This document shows positions 8,178 to 15,504 of a stretch of 15,504 nt of DNA, piece after piece. Under the pieces are notes generated by a model. It was given only the letters and a program-made list of their open reading frames with translations. It did no database searches and was not told the origin of the DNA. Numbering within the stretch: position 1 is the stretch's first letter; each line of letters starts with the position of its first letter. The position numbers and the translations under genes were made by a program. Source of the stretch: Halieaceae bacterium (GTDB lineage: Bacteria; Pseudomonadota; Gammaproteobacteria; Pseudomonadales; Halieaceae); contig JABJAS010000015.1 of assembly GCA_018666055.1 (NCBI GenBank), forward strand, positions 1-15,504, written 5' to 3'.

Positions 8178-8223
8178 AATGCCCTAATATCAAGCGAAGA
8201 ACGCGGGTTTGCAGCCGCTCTCG

Positions 8224-8246
8224 GTCGATGGCAAATCCGCATCGAC
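8224..8246 (-). other. Inverted repeat (possible RNA hairpin) before bamA
   Basis: A perfect 7-bp inverted repeat, GTCGATG at 8224-8230 and CATCGAC at 8240-8246, has a 9-base loop and lies in the 113-base rseP-bamA gap. There is no T-tract on either side, so it is not a normal intrinsic terminator. It could be a leader hairpin or a protein-binding palindrome. The rest of the gap (8178-8290) shows no convincing sigma70 or sigmaE promoter by eye. Confidence 0.4.
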
Positions 8247-8290
8247 AGGGGTCTTTTCGAGGGCGCTAAATCGCTGTTCATACCGCGGAC

Positions 8291-9646
8291 TTATAATTTC
8301 GACAGATCATTATACAGGGCAAAGACCATGATGCTCATCACTAAAACAAGCCCAATCTGCACGCCGGCCATTTGAACGCGCTCTGGGAGCGGCTTACCCA
8401 GCAGCGCCTCAACGCTATAAAACATCAAATGGCCCCCATCCAGCACTGGAATCGGTAATAGGTTCAGCGCCCCCAAAGACACACTCAGCAATGCCACAAA
8501 GCCCAGCCAGGCGACCCAGCCGGCCTCAGCGGTAGACGCTGCCACCTGAGCAATTGCGATAGGTCCCGATAGGTTAGCCGGGGAAATGAGTCCTTGCAGC
8601 ATTCTGCCCATCGATTTAAAAGTAAACCCAATCAAATCACCAGTGCGCTGAATCGATGCCCACAAAGCGGTGAGCGGACCGCGCTCAAAGCGGCGCTGTT
8701 GCGACTCAGGCATGTCAGGGAGGGACACCGTCATACCCACCGACCCAAAGCGCTGGTTGTCGATCACTCGCTCTCTGGGCACTACCGTGAGCAGTTGGGT
8801 TGTGCCATCACGCTGCACCAGCACGTCAATCGGCACTTCAGGGCGCTCGCGGACATACCCCACCCAGTCCATCCATAATGGCATCGCCTGTCCATCAGCC
8901 TGCAAAATGAGGTCACCTACTTGAAAGCCCGCAGCAACCGCCGCACTGCCGTCTGTGAGGGCACCCACCAGCGGCAATACCGGGGGCACTTGGATGGTAA
9001 TCCCCAACGCAGCCAACAAATTAGGCTGCTCTTCTCCAGCGAGCCAGCGCTCAATGGGCACTTCAGAGCGATGAATCGACTCTAGCCCAGGATAAGCGGC
9101 CGACAAGCGCAGCGTACCCGAATCACCAAGACGCTCTAGCAAGGCAAAGTTGAGTGCCGCGAGCGTCGGCGTTGGGTTATCGTCGATTGACAGAATCTCC
9201 TGCCCAGACACCAATCCTGCGCGGTCTGCTAGCGAGCCGGCCGATACTTGATCGATGAGCGGCACAATCCCCACTTCACCGCGCAAAAAAAGCATCCATA
9301 ACACCAAGACTGCCAATAAAAAATTGGCAGCCGGTCCCGCGGCGGCGATCGCCATTCGCCGCGCAACGGGCTGACGATTGTAAGCCCTCGGGAGATCTTC
9401 ATCGGCAACATTGTCTTCCCGCTCGTCTGCCATGCGAACGTAACCCCCGAGAGGCAATACTGCCACCACGTATTCCACATCGTCACGACCACGCCAGCGA
9501 ATAAGCGGTCGTCCGAAGCCCACCGAAAAACGGAGCACTTTGACACCACTTCTGCGAGCGACCCAAAAATGGCCATACTCGTGAACCGCAACAACGATAG
9601 AAAACGTCGCGATGGCGATCAGCACTGTTTGCACCGTGTCTAGCAT
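8291..9646 (-). CDS. rseP: Regulated intramembrane zinc protease RseP (site-2 protease)
   Basis: Inner-membrane metalloprotease of the sigmaE envelope-stress pathway; after DegS cuts the anti-sigma factor RseA, RseP cleaves it within the membrane. It also clears signal-peptide remnants. The product has 451 residues (E. coli 450). The zinc motif HEYGH is at residues 22-26 in the first membrane helix, and the third zinc ligand lies in NLLPIPVLDGG (395-405). Two PDZ domains occupy about 125-195 and 220-290 (GSLADRAGLVSGQEI and GSAAVAAGFQVGDLI). Further membrane segments are near 98-121, 376-398 and 425-445. I chose the ATG at 9644-9646, which overlaps the dxr stop as TGATG and has AAGGAG five bases upstream; the GTG just before it would be only two bases from that site. 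Confidence 0.97.
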   Translation of the reverse strand: MLDTVQTVLIAIATFSIVVAVHEYGHFWVARRSGVKVLRFSVGFGRPLIRWRGRDDVEYVVAVLPLGGYVRMADEREDNVADEDLPRAYNRQPVARRMAIAAAGPAANFLLAVLVLWMLFLRGEVGIVPLIDQVSAGSLADRAGLVSGQEILSIDDNPTPTLAALNFALLERLGDSGTLRLSAAYPGLESIHRSEVPIERWLAGEEQPNLLAALGITIQVPPVLPLVGALTDGSAAVAAGFQVGDLILQADGQAMPLWMDWVGYVRERPEVPIDVLVQRDGTTQLLTVVPRERVIDNQRFGSVGMTVSLPDMPESQQRRFERGPLTALWASIQRTGDLIGFTFKSMGRMLQGLISPANLSGPIAIAQVAASTAEAGWVAWLGFVALLSVSLGALNLLPIPVLDGGHLMFYSVEALLGKPLPERVQMAGVQIGLVLVMSIMVFALYNDLSKL

Positions 9647-10851
9647 CACTGCTCCTTTTCGTGTCGCTCATTGAGTGAGGCAATCTGAGCAACCGCTTGG
9701 GCGGCGGCTGAACGAGCCTCCTTATCCAAGGTTTGGACTGCATCGAGACTCTTTGGTTCCGATAGAGTGACGGCCTCTAGGGCATTAGCAATGACCACAT
9801 CAATCTCAGTGAAACGAATCTCACGCGCTAAAAAAGCTGCCACCGCGACTTCATTGGCGGCGCTAAAAACACACATGCCACCCGGTTGCGTAATCGCCCG
9901 CTTTGCCAACGCCAAGCAGGGGAACGCCGTCATATCCGGCGCCTCGAAATCGAGTCGCCCCGTGCTCACCAAATCCAATGGCGCCACACCTGCCGCCACG
10001 CGATCGGGCCAACCGAGGCAGTAAGCAATCGGCGTGCGCATATCGGGCTGGCCCAATTGCGCCAGGACTGAACCGTCGCAGTAGCGAATCATGGAATGCA
10101 CGATGCTTTGGGGATGAACCACAATATCGATTTGATCGGGTGTTCGGTCAAATAACCAACAGGCTTCTGCGAGTTCGAGTCCCTTGTTCGCCAGCGTCGC
10201 CGAATCGACCGAAATCTTTTGCCCCATAGACCAATTAGGATGTGCGCAGGCTTCCTCAGGCGTCACCTCCGTTAGGGAGGCTCGCGTCCGCCCACGGAAA
10301 GGACCACCAGAGGCAGTTAAAATAATCTTTTCAACGTGATGCATCTGAGGACGACCACGCGCGTCAGTTGGCAGGCATTGATGCATCGCATTGTGCTCGC
10401 TATCAACCGGCAGCAACGCAGCACCGCCGCGCTTCACCGCGTCCATGAATAAACCCCCAGCGCTCACTAAGGCCTCTTTATTCGCCAATAGAATCGTCTT
10501 GCCCGCGCCCGCAGCACTCAATGTCGCCCGCAGCCCTGCAAAACCGACGATCCCTGCCACAACCGTATCAACAGCAGGCGCTGAGACGAGTTGATCGAGC
10601 ATAGCTGCCCCACTCGACACCTCGGTCGCAGTCTGATCTTTCAGTTTTTCAGCCAGTGCTTGGGCCGCCTCTGGATCGCCCATGACAGCGTGATCGGGAG
10701 CGTGCAGGCGGCACAGCCGCTCCATCTCATCGACGGAACGATTGGCAGCCAGCACTGCGGGGCGATAACGATCCGGATGCCGCTGTATGACATCGAGCGT
10801 CGATGCTCCAATCGAGCCGGTGGCGCCTAGAACAGCGATCTGGCGTACCAC
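9646..10851 (-). CDS. dxr: 1-deoxy-D-xylulose 5-phosphate reductoisomerase
   Basis: Second step of the non-mevalonate (MEP) isoprenoid pathway: NADPH-dependent rearrangement and reduction of DXP to 2-C-methyl-D-erythritol 4-phosphate, in the cytoplasm. The product has 401 residues (E. coli 398). The NADPH loop GATGSIG is at residues 9-15. ANKEALVSAGG, PVDSEHN (metal ligands Asp150 and Glu152), LTASGGPFRG, MGQKISVDSATLANKGLELAEA (third ligand near Glu229) and VHPQSIVHSMI all follow in normal order. The start is GTG at 10849-10851, directly abutting the cdsA stop (TGA-GTG), with GGTGGG about seven bases upstream; the ATGs further in are far too late. The gene supplies the precursors that UppS, two genes upstream, consumes. 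Confidence 0.97.
   Translation of the reverse strand: MVRQIAVLGATGSIGASTLDVIQRHPDRYRPAVLAANRSVDEMERLCRLHAPDHAVMGDPEAAQALAEKLKDQTATEVSSGAAMLDQLVSAPAVDTVVAGIVGFAGLRATLSAAGAGKTILLANKEALVSAGGLFMDAVKRGGAALLPVDSEHNAMHQCLPTDARGRPQMHHVEKIILTASGGPFRGRTRASLTEVTPEEACAHPNWSMGQKISVDSATLANKGLELAEACWLFDRTPDQIDIVVHPQSIVHSMIRYCDGSVLAQLGQPDMRTPIAYCLGWPDRVAAGVAPLDLVSTGRLDFEAPDMTAFPCLALAKRAITQPGGMCVFSAANEVAVAAFLAREIRFTEIDVVIANALEAVTLSEPKSLDAVQTLDKEARSAAAQAVAQIASLNERHEKEQ
9652..9657 (-). promoter_or_regulatory. Ribosome binding site deciding the rseP start
   Basis: AAGGAG on the minus strand, inside the last codons of dxr. It is five bases from the ATG at 9646 but only two from the alternative GTG at 9649, which favours the ATG start of rseP. 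Confidence 0.75.
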
Positions 10852-11688
10852 TCAGTAACCCACCAATAACAACCCTAGCGCGAAAATAGGGGCCGCACCG
10901 CAGATGCTATCGAGTCGATCCAACAGGCCGCCGTGACCCGGCAGCAGGGTACCTGAGTCTTTCAACCCACACTCTCGCTTCAGGGCACTCACCGTCAAGT
11001 CGCCGACCACTGAGGCGCCTGCTGTCAGCAACCCCAGCGCGAGCAGCGATCCTAGATCAAGGTGGAGGTATGACGGGGGCAAGTTGCGCCACAGGACGAA
11101 AACCAATGCGGCAACACAGACCAGTCCCCCCCAAAACCCTTCCCAGGTTTTTGACGGACTGATCGCCGAGGCAAGCGCATGCCGGCCCAATTGCTTCCCC
11201 GCAAAGTAAGCACCAATATCCGCCGCCGCAACCGTTAGCATCATCAAGAACACCATCAAGGGGCCATTCGACAGCGTGAGGCAAAATGCCACAGCGACCC
11301 AAGTCATGGTCAACATCAACCATCCCATTAACCCGCGAATCCAAACTCGGCCCCAAAACCACTCTCCTGCGGGGTAGGATTTGAGCGCTAACAGCATAGC
11401 GGACCAGAGCATCGCGGCACCCGCAAGCCAAGGCCGAACAGCGACTGCCAGCTCAGTGTCACCCGCCGTGACCAGCATCCATAATCCCAAACTCAATAGA
11501 GGCACGATTGCTGCATAGGCCGCACGCGCGAGCACCGAATGGCAGCCGGCCAGTGCAGACCATTCCCATGCCCCGGCAAGGGCCACCAAAGCAAACAGCA
11601 GAGCCTGAACAGGGAAAGGCGCCAACAACAACACGGCGACGAAAGCGCCGACTATGATCAATGCTGTGATGACGCGTTGCCGAAGCAT
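10852..11688 (-). CDS. cdsA: Phosphatidate cytidylyltransferase (CDP-diglyceride synthase)
   Basis: Integral inner-membrane enzyme that makes CDP-diacylglycerol from phosphatidic acid and CTP, the precursor of all phospholipid head-group branches. With the ATG at 11686-11688 the product has 278 residues and begins MLRQRVITALIIVG, like E. coli MLKYRLISA. Several hydrophobic segments span the protein. The motif SPSKTWEGFWGG is at 177-188 and the family signature SALKRECGLKDSG...LPGHGGLLDRLDS at 234-261. The frame is open seven codons further, to a GTG abutting the uppS stop, but the strong GGAGGAG site lies inside that stretch, seven bases before the ATG, so the ATG is preferred. Confidence 0.96.
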   Translation of the reverse strand: MLRQRVITALIIVGAFVAVLLLAPFPVQALLFALVALAGAWEWSALAGCHSVLARAAYAAIVPLLSLGLWMLVTAGDTELAVAVRPWLAGAAMLWSAMLLALKSYPAGEWFWGRVWIRGLMGWLMLTMTWVAVAFCLTLSNGPLMVFLMMLTVAAADIGAYFAGKQLGRHALASAISPSKTWEGFWGGLVCVAALVFVLWRNLPPSYLHLDLGSLLALGLLTAGASVVGDLTVSALKRECGLKDSGTLLPGHGGLLDRLDSICGAAPIFALGLLLVGY

Positions 11689-11695
11689 GTGCCTG

Positions 11696-11702
11696 CTCCT
11701 CC
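11696..11702 (-). promoter_or_regulatory. Ribosome binding site deciding the cdsA start
   Basis: GGAGGAG on the minus strand, seven bases upstream of the ATG at 11688. It lies downstream of the GTG at 11709 that would give a longer open frame, so it argues for the shorter CdsA. It is one of the strongest Shine-Dalgarno elements in the window. Confidence 0.85.
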
Positions 11703-11709
11703 AGCTCAC

Positions 11710-12450
11710 TCAGTAACGGTGCAACAAGGGACGAACACCGAAACGGCGCTCTCTGACCGCATAAGCGGCTAATGCAAGATCTAATACTGCCTCATCGAAA
11801 TCGGGCCACAACACTTCAGTAAACCAAAACTCCGCGTAGGCCAATTGCCACAGCAAAAAGTTCGAGACTCGTGCTTCACCCGCAGTGCGAATACAAAGAT
11901 CAGGATCCGGGATATCTGATGTACTCAGTCGTTGTGAAATCAGGTCCTCATCAATGTCCTCTGGAGCAACTTGCCCACTGGCCACATCGTGAGCAATCGA
12001 TCGAACCACATCGGTCACGTCCCAGCGCCCACCGTAATCGAGCGCCAAGGTCAGCACAGCGCGATCGCCCGCCTGCGTCTGCGCCTCCGCTCTCGCGATC
12101 AGCTTCTGTAACGCAGGACTAAAACGATCCCGTCGGCCAATCACCCTCAACCGAACACCATCGGACACCAGTTTTGCCACTTCGTTGCGTAGATAGCGAG
12201 ATAGGAGTGCGAGGAGCCCTCTGACCTCTGGCAGCGGGCGACCCCAGTTTTCACTGGAAAAGACAAACAAGGTGAGATAGTGGATGTCACGCGATTCGCA
12301 AGCGGAGACAATATCGCGAACGACTTCGGCACCCGCCTTGTGCCCCGCGACACCGAACAATCCCTCACGTCGCGCCCAACGATTATTACCATCCATAATG
12401 ATGGCAAGGTGCCTAGGGGTGGATCGAAGCTGTATCTCTGATGCTTTCAA
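11710..12450 (-). CDS. uppS: Undecaprenyl diphosphate synthase (cis-prenyltransferase)
   Basis: Condenses eight isopentenyl diphosphates onto farnesyl diphosphate to make the C55 carrier lipid for peptidoglycan and O-antigen. The product has 246 residues (E. coli 253). The catalytic motif IIMDGNNRWARR has Asp20; GHKAGAEVVRD, FVFSSENWGRP, LDYGGRWDV and SNFLLWQLAYAEFWFTEVLWPDFDE follow in the normal order, with RERRFG near the end. The usual RTGGE diphosphate-binding motif reads RTAGE (188-192). The start appears to be TTG at 12448-12450. It is the best candidate between an in-frame stop and the catalytic motif, since the first in-frame ATG is already the Met of IIMDGN. That in-frame stop is the frr TAA, 18 bases upstream. 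Shine-Dalgarno support is weak (GAG, seven bases away). Confidence 0.95.
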   Translation of the reverse strand: MKASEIQLRSTPRHLAIIMDGNNRWARREGLFGVAGHKAGAEVVRDIVSACESRDIHYLTLFVFSSENWGRPLPEVRGLLALLSRYLRNEVAKLVSDGVRLRVIGRRDRFSPALQKLIARAEAQTQAGDRAVLTLALDYGGRWDVTDVVRSIAHDVASGQVAPEDIDEDLISQRLSTSDIPDPDLCIRTAGEARVSNFLLWQLAYAEFWFTEVLWPDFDEAVLDLALAAYAVRERRFGVRPLLHRY

Positions 12451-12468
12451 TGGCGGTCTCAGCGATCG

Positions 12469-13026
12469 TTAGATCGCCATCAAATCCGTTTCTTTCTGAC
12501 TGAGCGCCGTTTCCACTTTGGCGACATAGTCATCGGTTAATTTTTGGATGACGTCGTGTCCTCGACGCTCCTCATCTTCGGAGATGTCCTTCTCCTTCAG
12601 CAGTTCCTTCAGCATCGCGAGGGCGTCGCGGCGGGCATTGCGCAGAGACACCCGTGCCGATTCAGCCTCAGCTCTTGATTGCTTGGTGTAGCCCTTTCTC
12701 GTCTCTTCTGTGAGTATCGGCATCGGAATCCGCATGACCTCGCCAGCAGTCGATGGGTTCAACCCCAGATCCGACTTCATAATAGCCCGCTCGATATCCG
12801 GCGTAATAGACTTATCGAAAGCCACAACACTCAGTGTCCGAGCGTCCTCGATATTGATATTTGCCAGTTGATTAAGGGGGGTCTCTGCGCCGTAATATTC
12901 AACTCGAATGCTGTCCAGCAAACTCGGATGAGCGCGTCCGGTCCGTATCTTATTAAAGTTATGCGAGAGCGCTTCTAGCGCCTTCGCCATACGGTCATCG
13001 GCCTCTTGCTTGATGTCTTCAATCAT
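12469..13026 (-). CDS. frr: Ribosome recycling factor
   Basis: Cytoplasmic factor that, with EF-G, splits the post-termination ribosome. The product has 185 residues, identical in length to E. coli RRF. Domain I (three-helix bundle) includes [15 protein letters not shown] (24-38) and, after the domain II insertion, [11 protein letters not shown] and SLRNARRDA with the conserved Arg132. Domain II (about 31-104) contains [16 protein letters not shown] and [18 protein letters not shown]. The ATG at 13024-13026 is 34 bases after the pyrH stop, with only a weak GGAG about 13 bases upstream. frr follows pyrH here as in most Gammaproteobacteria. Confidence 0.98.
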   Translation of the reverse strand: MIEDIKQEADDRMAKALEALSHNFNKIRTGRAHPSLLDSIRVEYYGAETPLNQLANINIEDARTLSVVAFDKSITPDIERAIMKSDLGLNPSTAGEVMRIPMPILTEETRKGYTKQSRAEAESARVSLRNARRDALAMLKELLKEKDISEDEERRGHDVIQKLTDDYVAKVETALSQKETDLMAI

Positions 13027-13060
13027 TGGGACTATCTCGCTCCGCGCCCGCTACCGGGAC

Positions 13061-13783
13061 TCATTTACCCTGAATAAGGGTCCCCTCATCGCCGCCTCTC
13101 ACAATACTCAGCAGCGCACCTTTTTGGGCCATGTCGAATACTCTGACAGGCATTCCATGATCTCGCACCAGACAGATCGCTGTCAGATCCATCACGCCCA
13201 GCTTTTTATCTAGCACTTCGTCGTAGGTCAGGACATCATATTTTTCAGCCGTGGGGTCCGAGACCGGGTCAGCGCTATACACGCCGTCCACTTTGGTGGC
13301 CTTCAGAACAACGTCGGCTTCCACCTCAATGCCGCGAAGGCAGGCAGAGGAATCGGTGGTAAAGAACGGGTTACCGGTGCCGGCAGCGAAAATCACGACG
13401 TCCCCGTTGGATAAGGCGCGCAGCGCTTTACGTCGATCATAATGCTCAACAACGCCACTCATCGGGATAGAAGACATCGCCTGAGTCGCAATATTGGATC
13501 TTTCCAGCGCATCTCGCAGCGCCAAGGCATTCATGACGGTGGCGAGCATCCCCATGTGGTCACCGGTCACACGATCAAGACCTGCCGCACTGAGCGCGGC
13601 ACCACGAAAGAGGTTGCCGCCGCCCACCACCAAGCCAATTTGGACGCCAATACCAACGAGCTGACCGATCTCAAGTGCCAGCTGGTCGAGCACCTTGGGG
13701 TCGATGCCGTAGGCTTCCTGACCCGTGAGTGCTTCGCCACTCAGCTTAAGTAAAATTCTCTTATATAGCTTGTCCGCAGCCAT
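13061..13783 (-). CDS. pyrH: Uridylate (UMP) kinase
   Basis: Phosphorylates UMP to UDP for pyrimidine nucleotide synthesis; bacterial PyrH is a hexameric amino-acid-kinase-family enzyme, unrelated to eukaryotic UMP/CMP kinase. The product has 240 residues (E. coli 241). Motifs are LLKLSGEAL (11-19, phosphate loop), [13 protein letters not shown] (50-62), [16 protein letters not shown] (74-89), [16 protein letters not shown] (135-150), the UMP and regulatory region, and [14 protein letters not shown] (160-173). The ATG at 13781-13783 has a strong GAGGAGA eight bases upstream. The 143-base gap before it holds a sigma70-like promoter, so pyrH-frr and downstream genes may be expressed apart from rpsB-tsf. 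Confidence 0.98.
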   Translation of the reverse strand: MAADKLYKRILLKLSGEALTGQEAYGIDPKVLDQLALEIGQLVGIGVQIGLVVGGGNLFRGAALSAAGLDRVTGDHMGMLATVMNALALRDALERSNIATQAMSSIPMSGVVEHYDRRKALRALSNGDVVIFAAGTGNPFFTTDSSACLRGIEVEADVVLKATKVDGVYSADPVSDPTAEKYDVLTYDEVLDKKLGVMDLTAICLVRDHGMPVRVFDMAQKGALLSIVRGGDEGTLIQGK

Positions 13784-13846
13784 TCTGTGCTTCTCCTCGC
13801 CCGCTCAAGCCCGAGACTGACATGCTACCGGAACACACCGTGTTTT

Positions 13847-13875
13847 TTTACACAAACATTGGTGATACTTATCAA
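13847..13875 (-). promoter_or_regulatory. Candidate sigma70 promoter for pyrH
   Basis: On the minus strand TTGATA (13870-13875) and TGTAAA (13847-13852) are separated by exactly 17 bases, giving 5 of 6 and 4 of 6 matches to the -35 and -10 consensus. Initiation near 13840 would leave a leader of roughly 57 bases before the pyrH ATG. It sits in the longest intergenic gap of the window (13784-13926), where an internal promoter makes sense. Assigned by eye only. Confidence 0.5.
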
Positions 13876-13926
13876 GTCGCTCAGAGGGGTTTGAAACCGC
13901 TCCCGCAGCCTCAATGGCACAGTCGC

Positions 13927-14784
13927 TCAATTACCGAGCTGCGCGGCGACCTCTGCGGCAAAATCCACCTTCTCGACTTCGATACCCTCACCGACTTCAA
14001 AACGACTGAAACCGATAATCTCGGACCCTGCTGCGGAGACCAATTTACCCACCGTCGTGTCTGGATCTTTCACAAAGGCTTGTTCAGTCAGACTGTTCTC
14101 TGACAGGAACTTGCGAATACGTCCATCGATCATCTTCTCGACAATCTCGGCTGGCTTGCCTGACTCCTGAGCCTGAGCGGCATAAATTTCACGCTCCTTG
14201 GCAACCACTTCCTCAGCCATTTGATCTGGCGAGATCACTTGGGGGTTCACCGCCGCAATGTGCATCGCCACATCCTTGGCCAATTCCGCATTACCCCCTC
14301 TCAATGACACCACCACCGCAATGCGGTTATTGCCATGAACATATCCACCCACTACGCCGGCACTGGCTTCGTGCACGACAACGCGGCGCACGCTAATGTT
14401 TTCGCCAATCTTTTGCACCAAGGCCTGGCGCGCTTCTTCAATATCGCCACCGGCTAAGAGATCGATGTCATTACTCCGCTGCTCAAACGCCTTACCCACC
14501 ACCGTCTGAACAAAATTCAGGAAATTTTCGTCTCTGGCGACAAAATCAGTCTCGCTGTTGACTTCAACCATTGCTGCCAGACTCCCGTCTGGAGCCGATT
14601 GAATCGCCACAATACCCTCGGCCGCGGTTCTACCCGCTTTTTTAGCCGCCTTCATACCGCTCGACTTGCGCAGCGTCTCAATAGCCGCCTCAATGTCACC
14701 ACTCGCCTCGGCTAGCGCTTTTTTGCACTCTAACAAGCCCAATCCGGTTCGTTCACGCAATTCCTTTACTTGAGCAGCAGACAT
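13927..14784 (-). CDS. tsf: Translation elongation factor Ts
   Basis: Guanine-nucleotide exchange factor for EF-Tu in the cytoplasm. The product has 285 residues (E. coli 283). The N-terminal UBA-like domain (1-55) includes [19 protein letters not shown] and [17 protein letters not shown]. The core carries TDFVARDE (79-86), whose Asp80-Phe81 pair in E. coli EF-Ts disrupts the EF-Tu magnesium site. [12 protein letters not shown] and [11 protein letters not shown] follow, then the coiled-coil insertion region (about 185-225, ending [11 protein letters not shown]) and the C-terminal module. The ATG at 14782-14784 is five bases from a strong GAGGTG. It lies 104 bases after rpsB, with a hairpin in the gap; rpsB-tsf pairing is nearly universal in bacteria. 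Confidence 0.98.
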   Translation of the reverse strand: MSAAQVKELRERTGLGLLECKKALAEASGDIEAAIETLRKSSGMKAAKKAGRTAAEGIVAIQSAPDGSLAAMVEVNSETDFVARDENFLNFVQTVVGKAFEQRSNDIDLLAGGDIEEARQALVQKIGENISVRRVVVHEASAGVVGGYVHGNNRIAVVVSLRGGNAELAKDVAMHIAAVNPQVISPDQMAEEVVAKEREIYAAQAQESGKPAEIVEKMIDGRIRKFLSENSLTEQAFVKDPDTTVGKLVSAAGSEIIGFSRFEVGEGIEVEKVDFAAEVAAQLGN

Positions 14785-14830
14785 CTCTTCACCTCAATCC
14801 ATGCCATATTGGCCATTTGTGTGTGTTGAC

Positions 14831-14852
14831 GAGGGCCCATCATCAGGCCCTC
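14831..14852 (-). other. rpsB-tsf intergenic hairpin
   Basis: A perfect 7-bp GC-rich inverted repeat, GAGGGCC and GGCCCTC around an 8-base loop, lies between rpsB and tsf. The transcribed strand has no U-tract after it (it continues GTCAACACAC), so it is not a standard intrinsic terminator. It may act as a processing or stability element, or reduce transcription into tsf. The position recalls the rpsB-tsf spacer of E. coli, which also contains a hairpin that partly lowers read-through; that parallel is from memory. Confidence 0.5.
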
Positions 14853-14888
14853 ACCTTTCATACCATCGAGCCAAAGCTCAATTGGTAC

Positions 14889-15504
14889 TCAAGTCGCGGG
14901 GGCTTCCGCCTCCGCATCAGGAGCCGCTGGCTCAGCGGATGCTGCAACGGGGGCTTCGGTAGCCGCTGGCTCTGCTACGGGCACCGCGGGGGCGTCAGGC
15001 GCCGCTGCCTCAGGGCTGGCATCTAGCTGCTCAGACGCAGCAGTGTCATCTTCAGCGACCTCAACAAACTCATCAGCCGAGACTACCTCACCGCCTTGCG
15101 CCTTGCCGGCAATGACCGCGTCGGCCACTGCAGCAACGTACAGCTTGATAGCACGGATCGCGTCATCATTTCCGGGGATCACAAAATCGACGCCGTCAGG
15201 GTTGCTGTTGGTATCGACAATGCCAATCACAGGAATGCCCAGCTTGTTGGCTTCCGTTACTGCGATGCGCTCGTGATCAACGTCTACGACAAACAGCACG
15301 TCCGGCAGCCCGGTCATTTCTTTAATGCCACCAATTGAACGCTCTAACTTTTCTTTCATGCGAGACCGCATCAGCGCTTCTTTCTTCGTCAGCTTAGCGA
15401 AAGTGCCATCACTCTCCTGCTCCTCTAACTCCCGCAGTCGCTTGACTGAGGAACGGATGGTCTTGTAGTTGGTCAGCATGCCGCCCAACCATCTATGACT
15501 GACA
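14889..15504 (-). CDS. rpsB: 30S ribosomal protein S2 (5' end outside window)
   Basis: S2 binds the 16S rRNA between head and body of the small subunit and is needed for S1 attachment. About 204 C-terminal residues are visible, starting [19 protein letters not shown]; the start codon is beyond the right edge. Conserved stretches are [76 protein letters not shown] (read in parts). After EFVEV, where E. coli S2 is about to end, a tail of about 55 residues follows. It is rich in Ala, Pro and Glu, with 13 acidic and no basic residues. An apparent start at TTG 15486-15488 is only the Leu of the internal RWLGG motif. Confidence 0.97.
   Translation of the reverse strand, partial: VSHRWLGGMLTNYKTIRSSVKRLRELEEQESDGTFAKLTKKEALMRSRMKEKLERSIGGIKEMTGLPDVLFVVDVDHERIAVTEANKLGIPVIGIVDTNSNPDGVDFVIPGNDDAIRAIKLYVAAVADAVIAGKAQGGEVVSADEFVEVAEDDTAASEQLDASPEAAAPDAPAVPVAEPAATEAPVAASAEPAAPDAEAEAPAT

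Noticed and set aside
11689..11709. cdsA start at the GTG abutting the uppS stop
   Set aside because: The strong GGAGGAG lies downstream of this GTG and seven bases before the ATG at 11688; that ATG also gives the family-typical MLRQR beginning.
13831..13849. Hairpin followed by a T run, readable as a plus-strand intrinsic terminator
   Set aside because: The stem is only 5-6 bp with a 3-base loop, no plus-strand gene lies upstream of it, and the T run overlaps the candidate pyrH -10 region. Probably chance.
14922..14972. 12-bp direct repeat in the rpsB tail as an attachment site
   Set aside because: It is in frame, encodes the repeated AEPAA stretch of a low-complexity tail, and has no integrase or mobile gene nearby.

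Overview
The window carries one block of housekeeping genes, all on the minus strand. It is the conserved gammaproteobacterial cluster rpsB-tsf-pyrH-frr-uppS-cdsA-dxr-rseP-bamA-skp-lpxD-fabZ-lpxA-lpxB-rnhB-dnaE. In transcription order it starts at the right edge, where rpsB lacks its start, and leaves at the left edge, where dnaE lacks its C-terminus. The order uppS-cdsA-dxr is the one I know from Pseudomonas; E. coli has dxr before uppS and cdsA. Gene order, protein similarity and moderate GC suggest a Gammaproteobacterium of the Pseudomonas/Cellvibrionales type, possibly marine. That placement is inference; no marker in the window fixes a genus.

From right to left: translation genes (ribosomal protein S2, elongation factor Ts), UMP kinase and ribosome recycling factor; then lipid-carrier and phospholipid synthesis (UppS, CdsA) with the isoprenoid enzyme Dxr that feeds UppS; then the envelope-stress protease RseP; then outer-membrane assembly (BamA, Skp); then lipid A synthesis (LpxD, LpxA, LpxB) with FabZ, which competes with the acyltransferases for 3-hydroxyacyl-ACP; and finally RNase HII and the DNA polymerase III alpha subunit. 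The theme is coordinated ribosome, membrane and outer-membrane growth.

The block is tightly packed. Most junctions overlap or are separated by fewer than 40 bases. Only four gaps exceed 60 bases: rpsB-tsf (104), tsf-pyrH (143), rseP-bamA (113) and bamA-skp (about 67). These hold the only non-coding structure I can support: a hairpin before tsf, a sigma70-like promoter before pyrH, a hairpin before bamA, and a 14-bp tandem repeat before skp. No stretch over 300 bases lacks a gene. I see no tRNA, CRISPR array, insertion sequence, phage gene or accessory system on either strand.

I found no undescribed biological system. The points most worth a second look are the four-unit 14-bp repeat between bamA and skp; a methionine at the acyl-chain ruler position of LpxA, predicting 3-hydroxy-C10 lipid A; two enlarged surface loops in BamA; an acidic Ala/Pro-rich tail on ribosomal protein S2; and a TTG start for uppS lying in frame with the end of frr. 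Comparisons with E. coli, Pseudomonas and Thermus proteins are from memory, not from a search.
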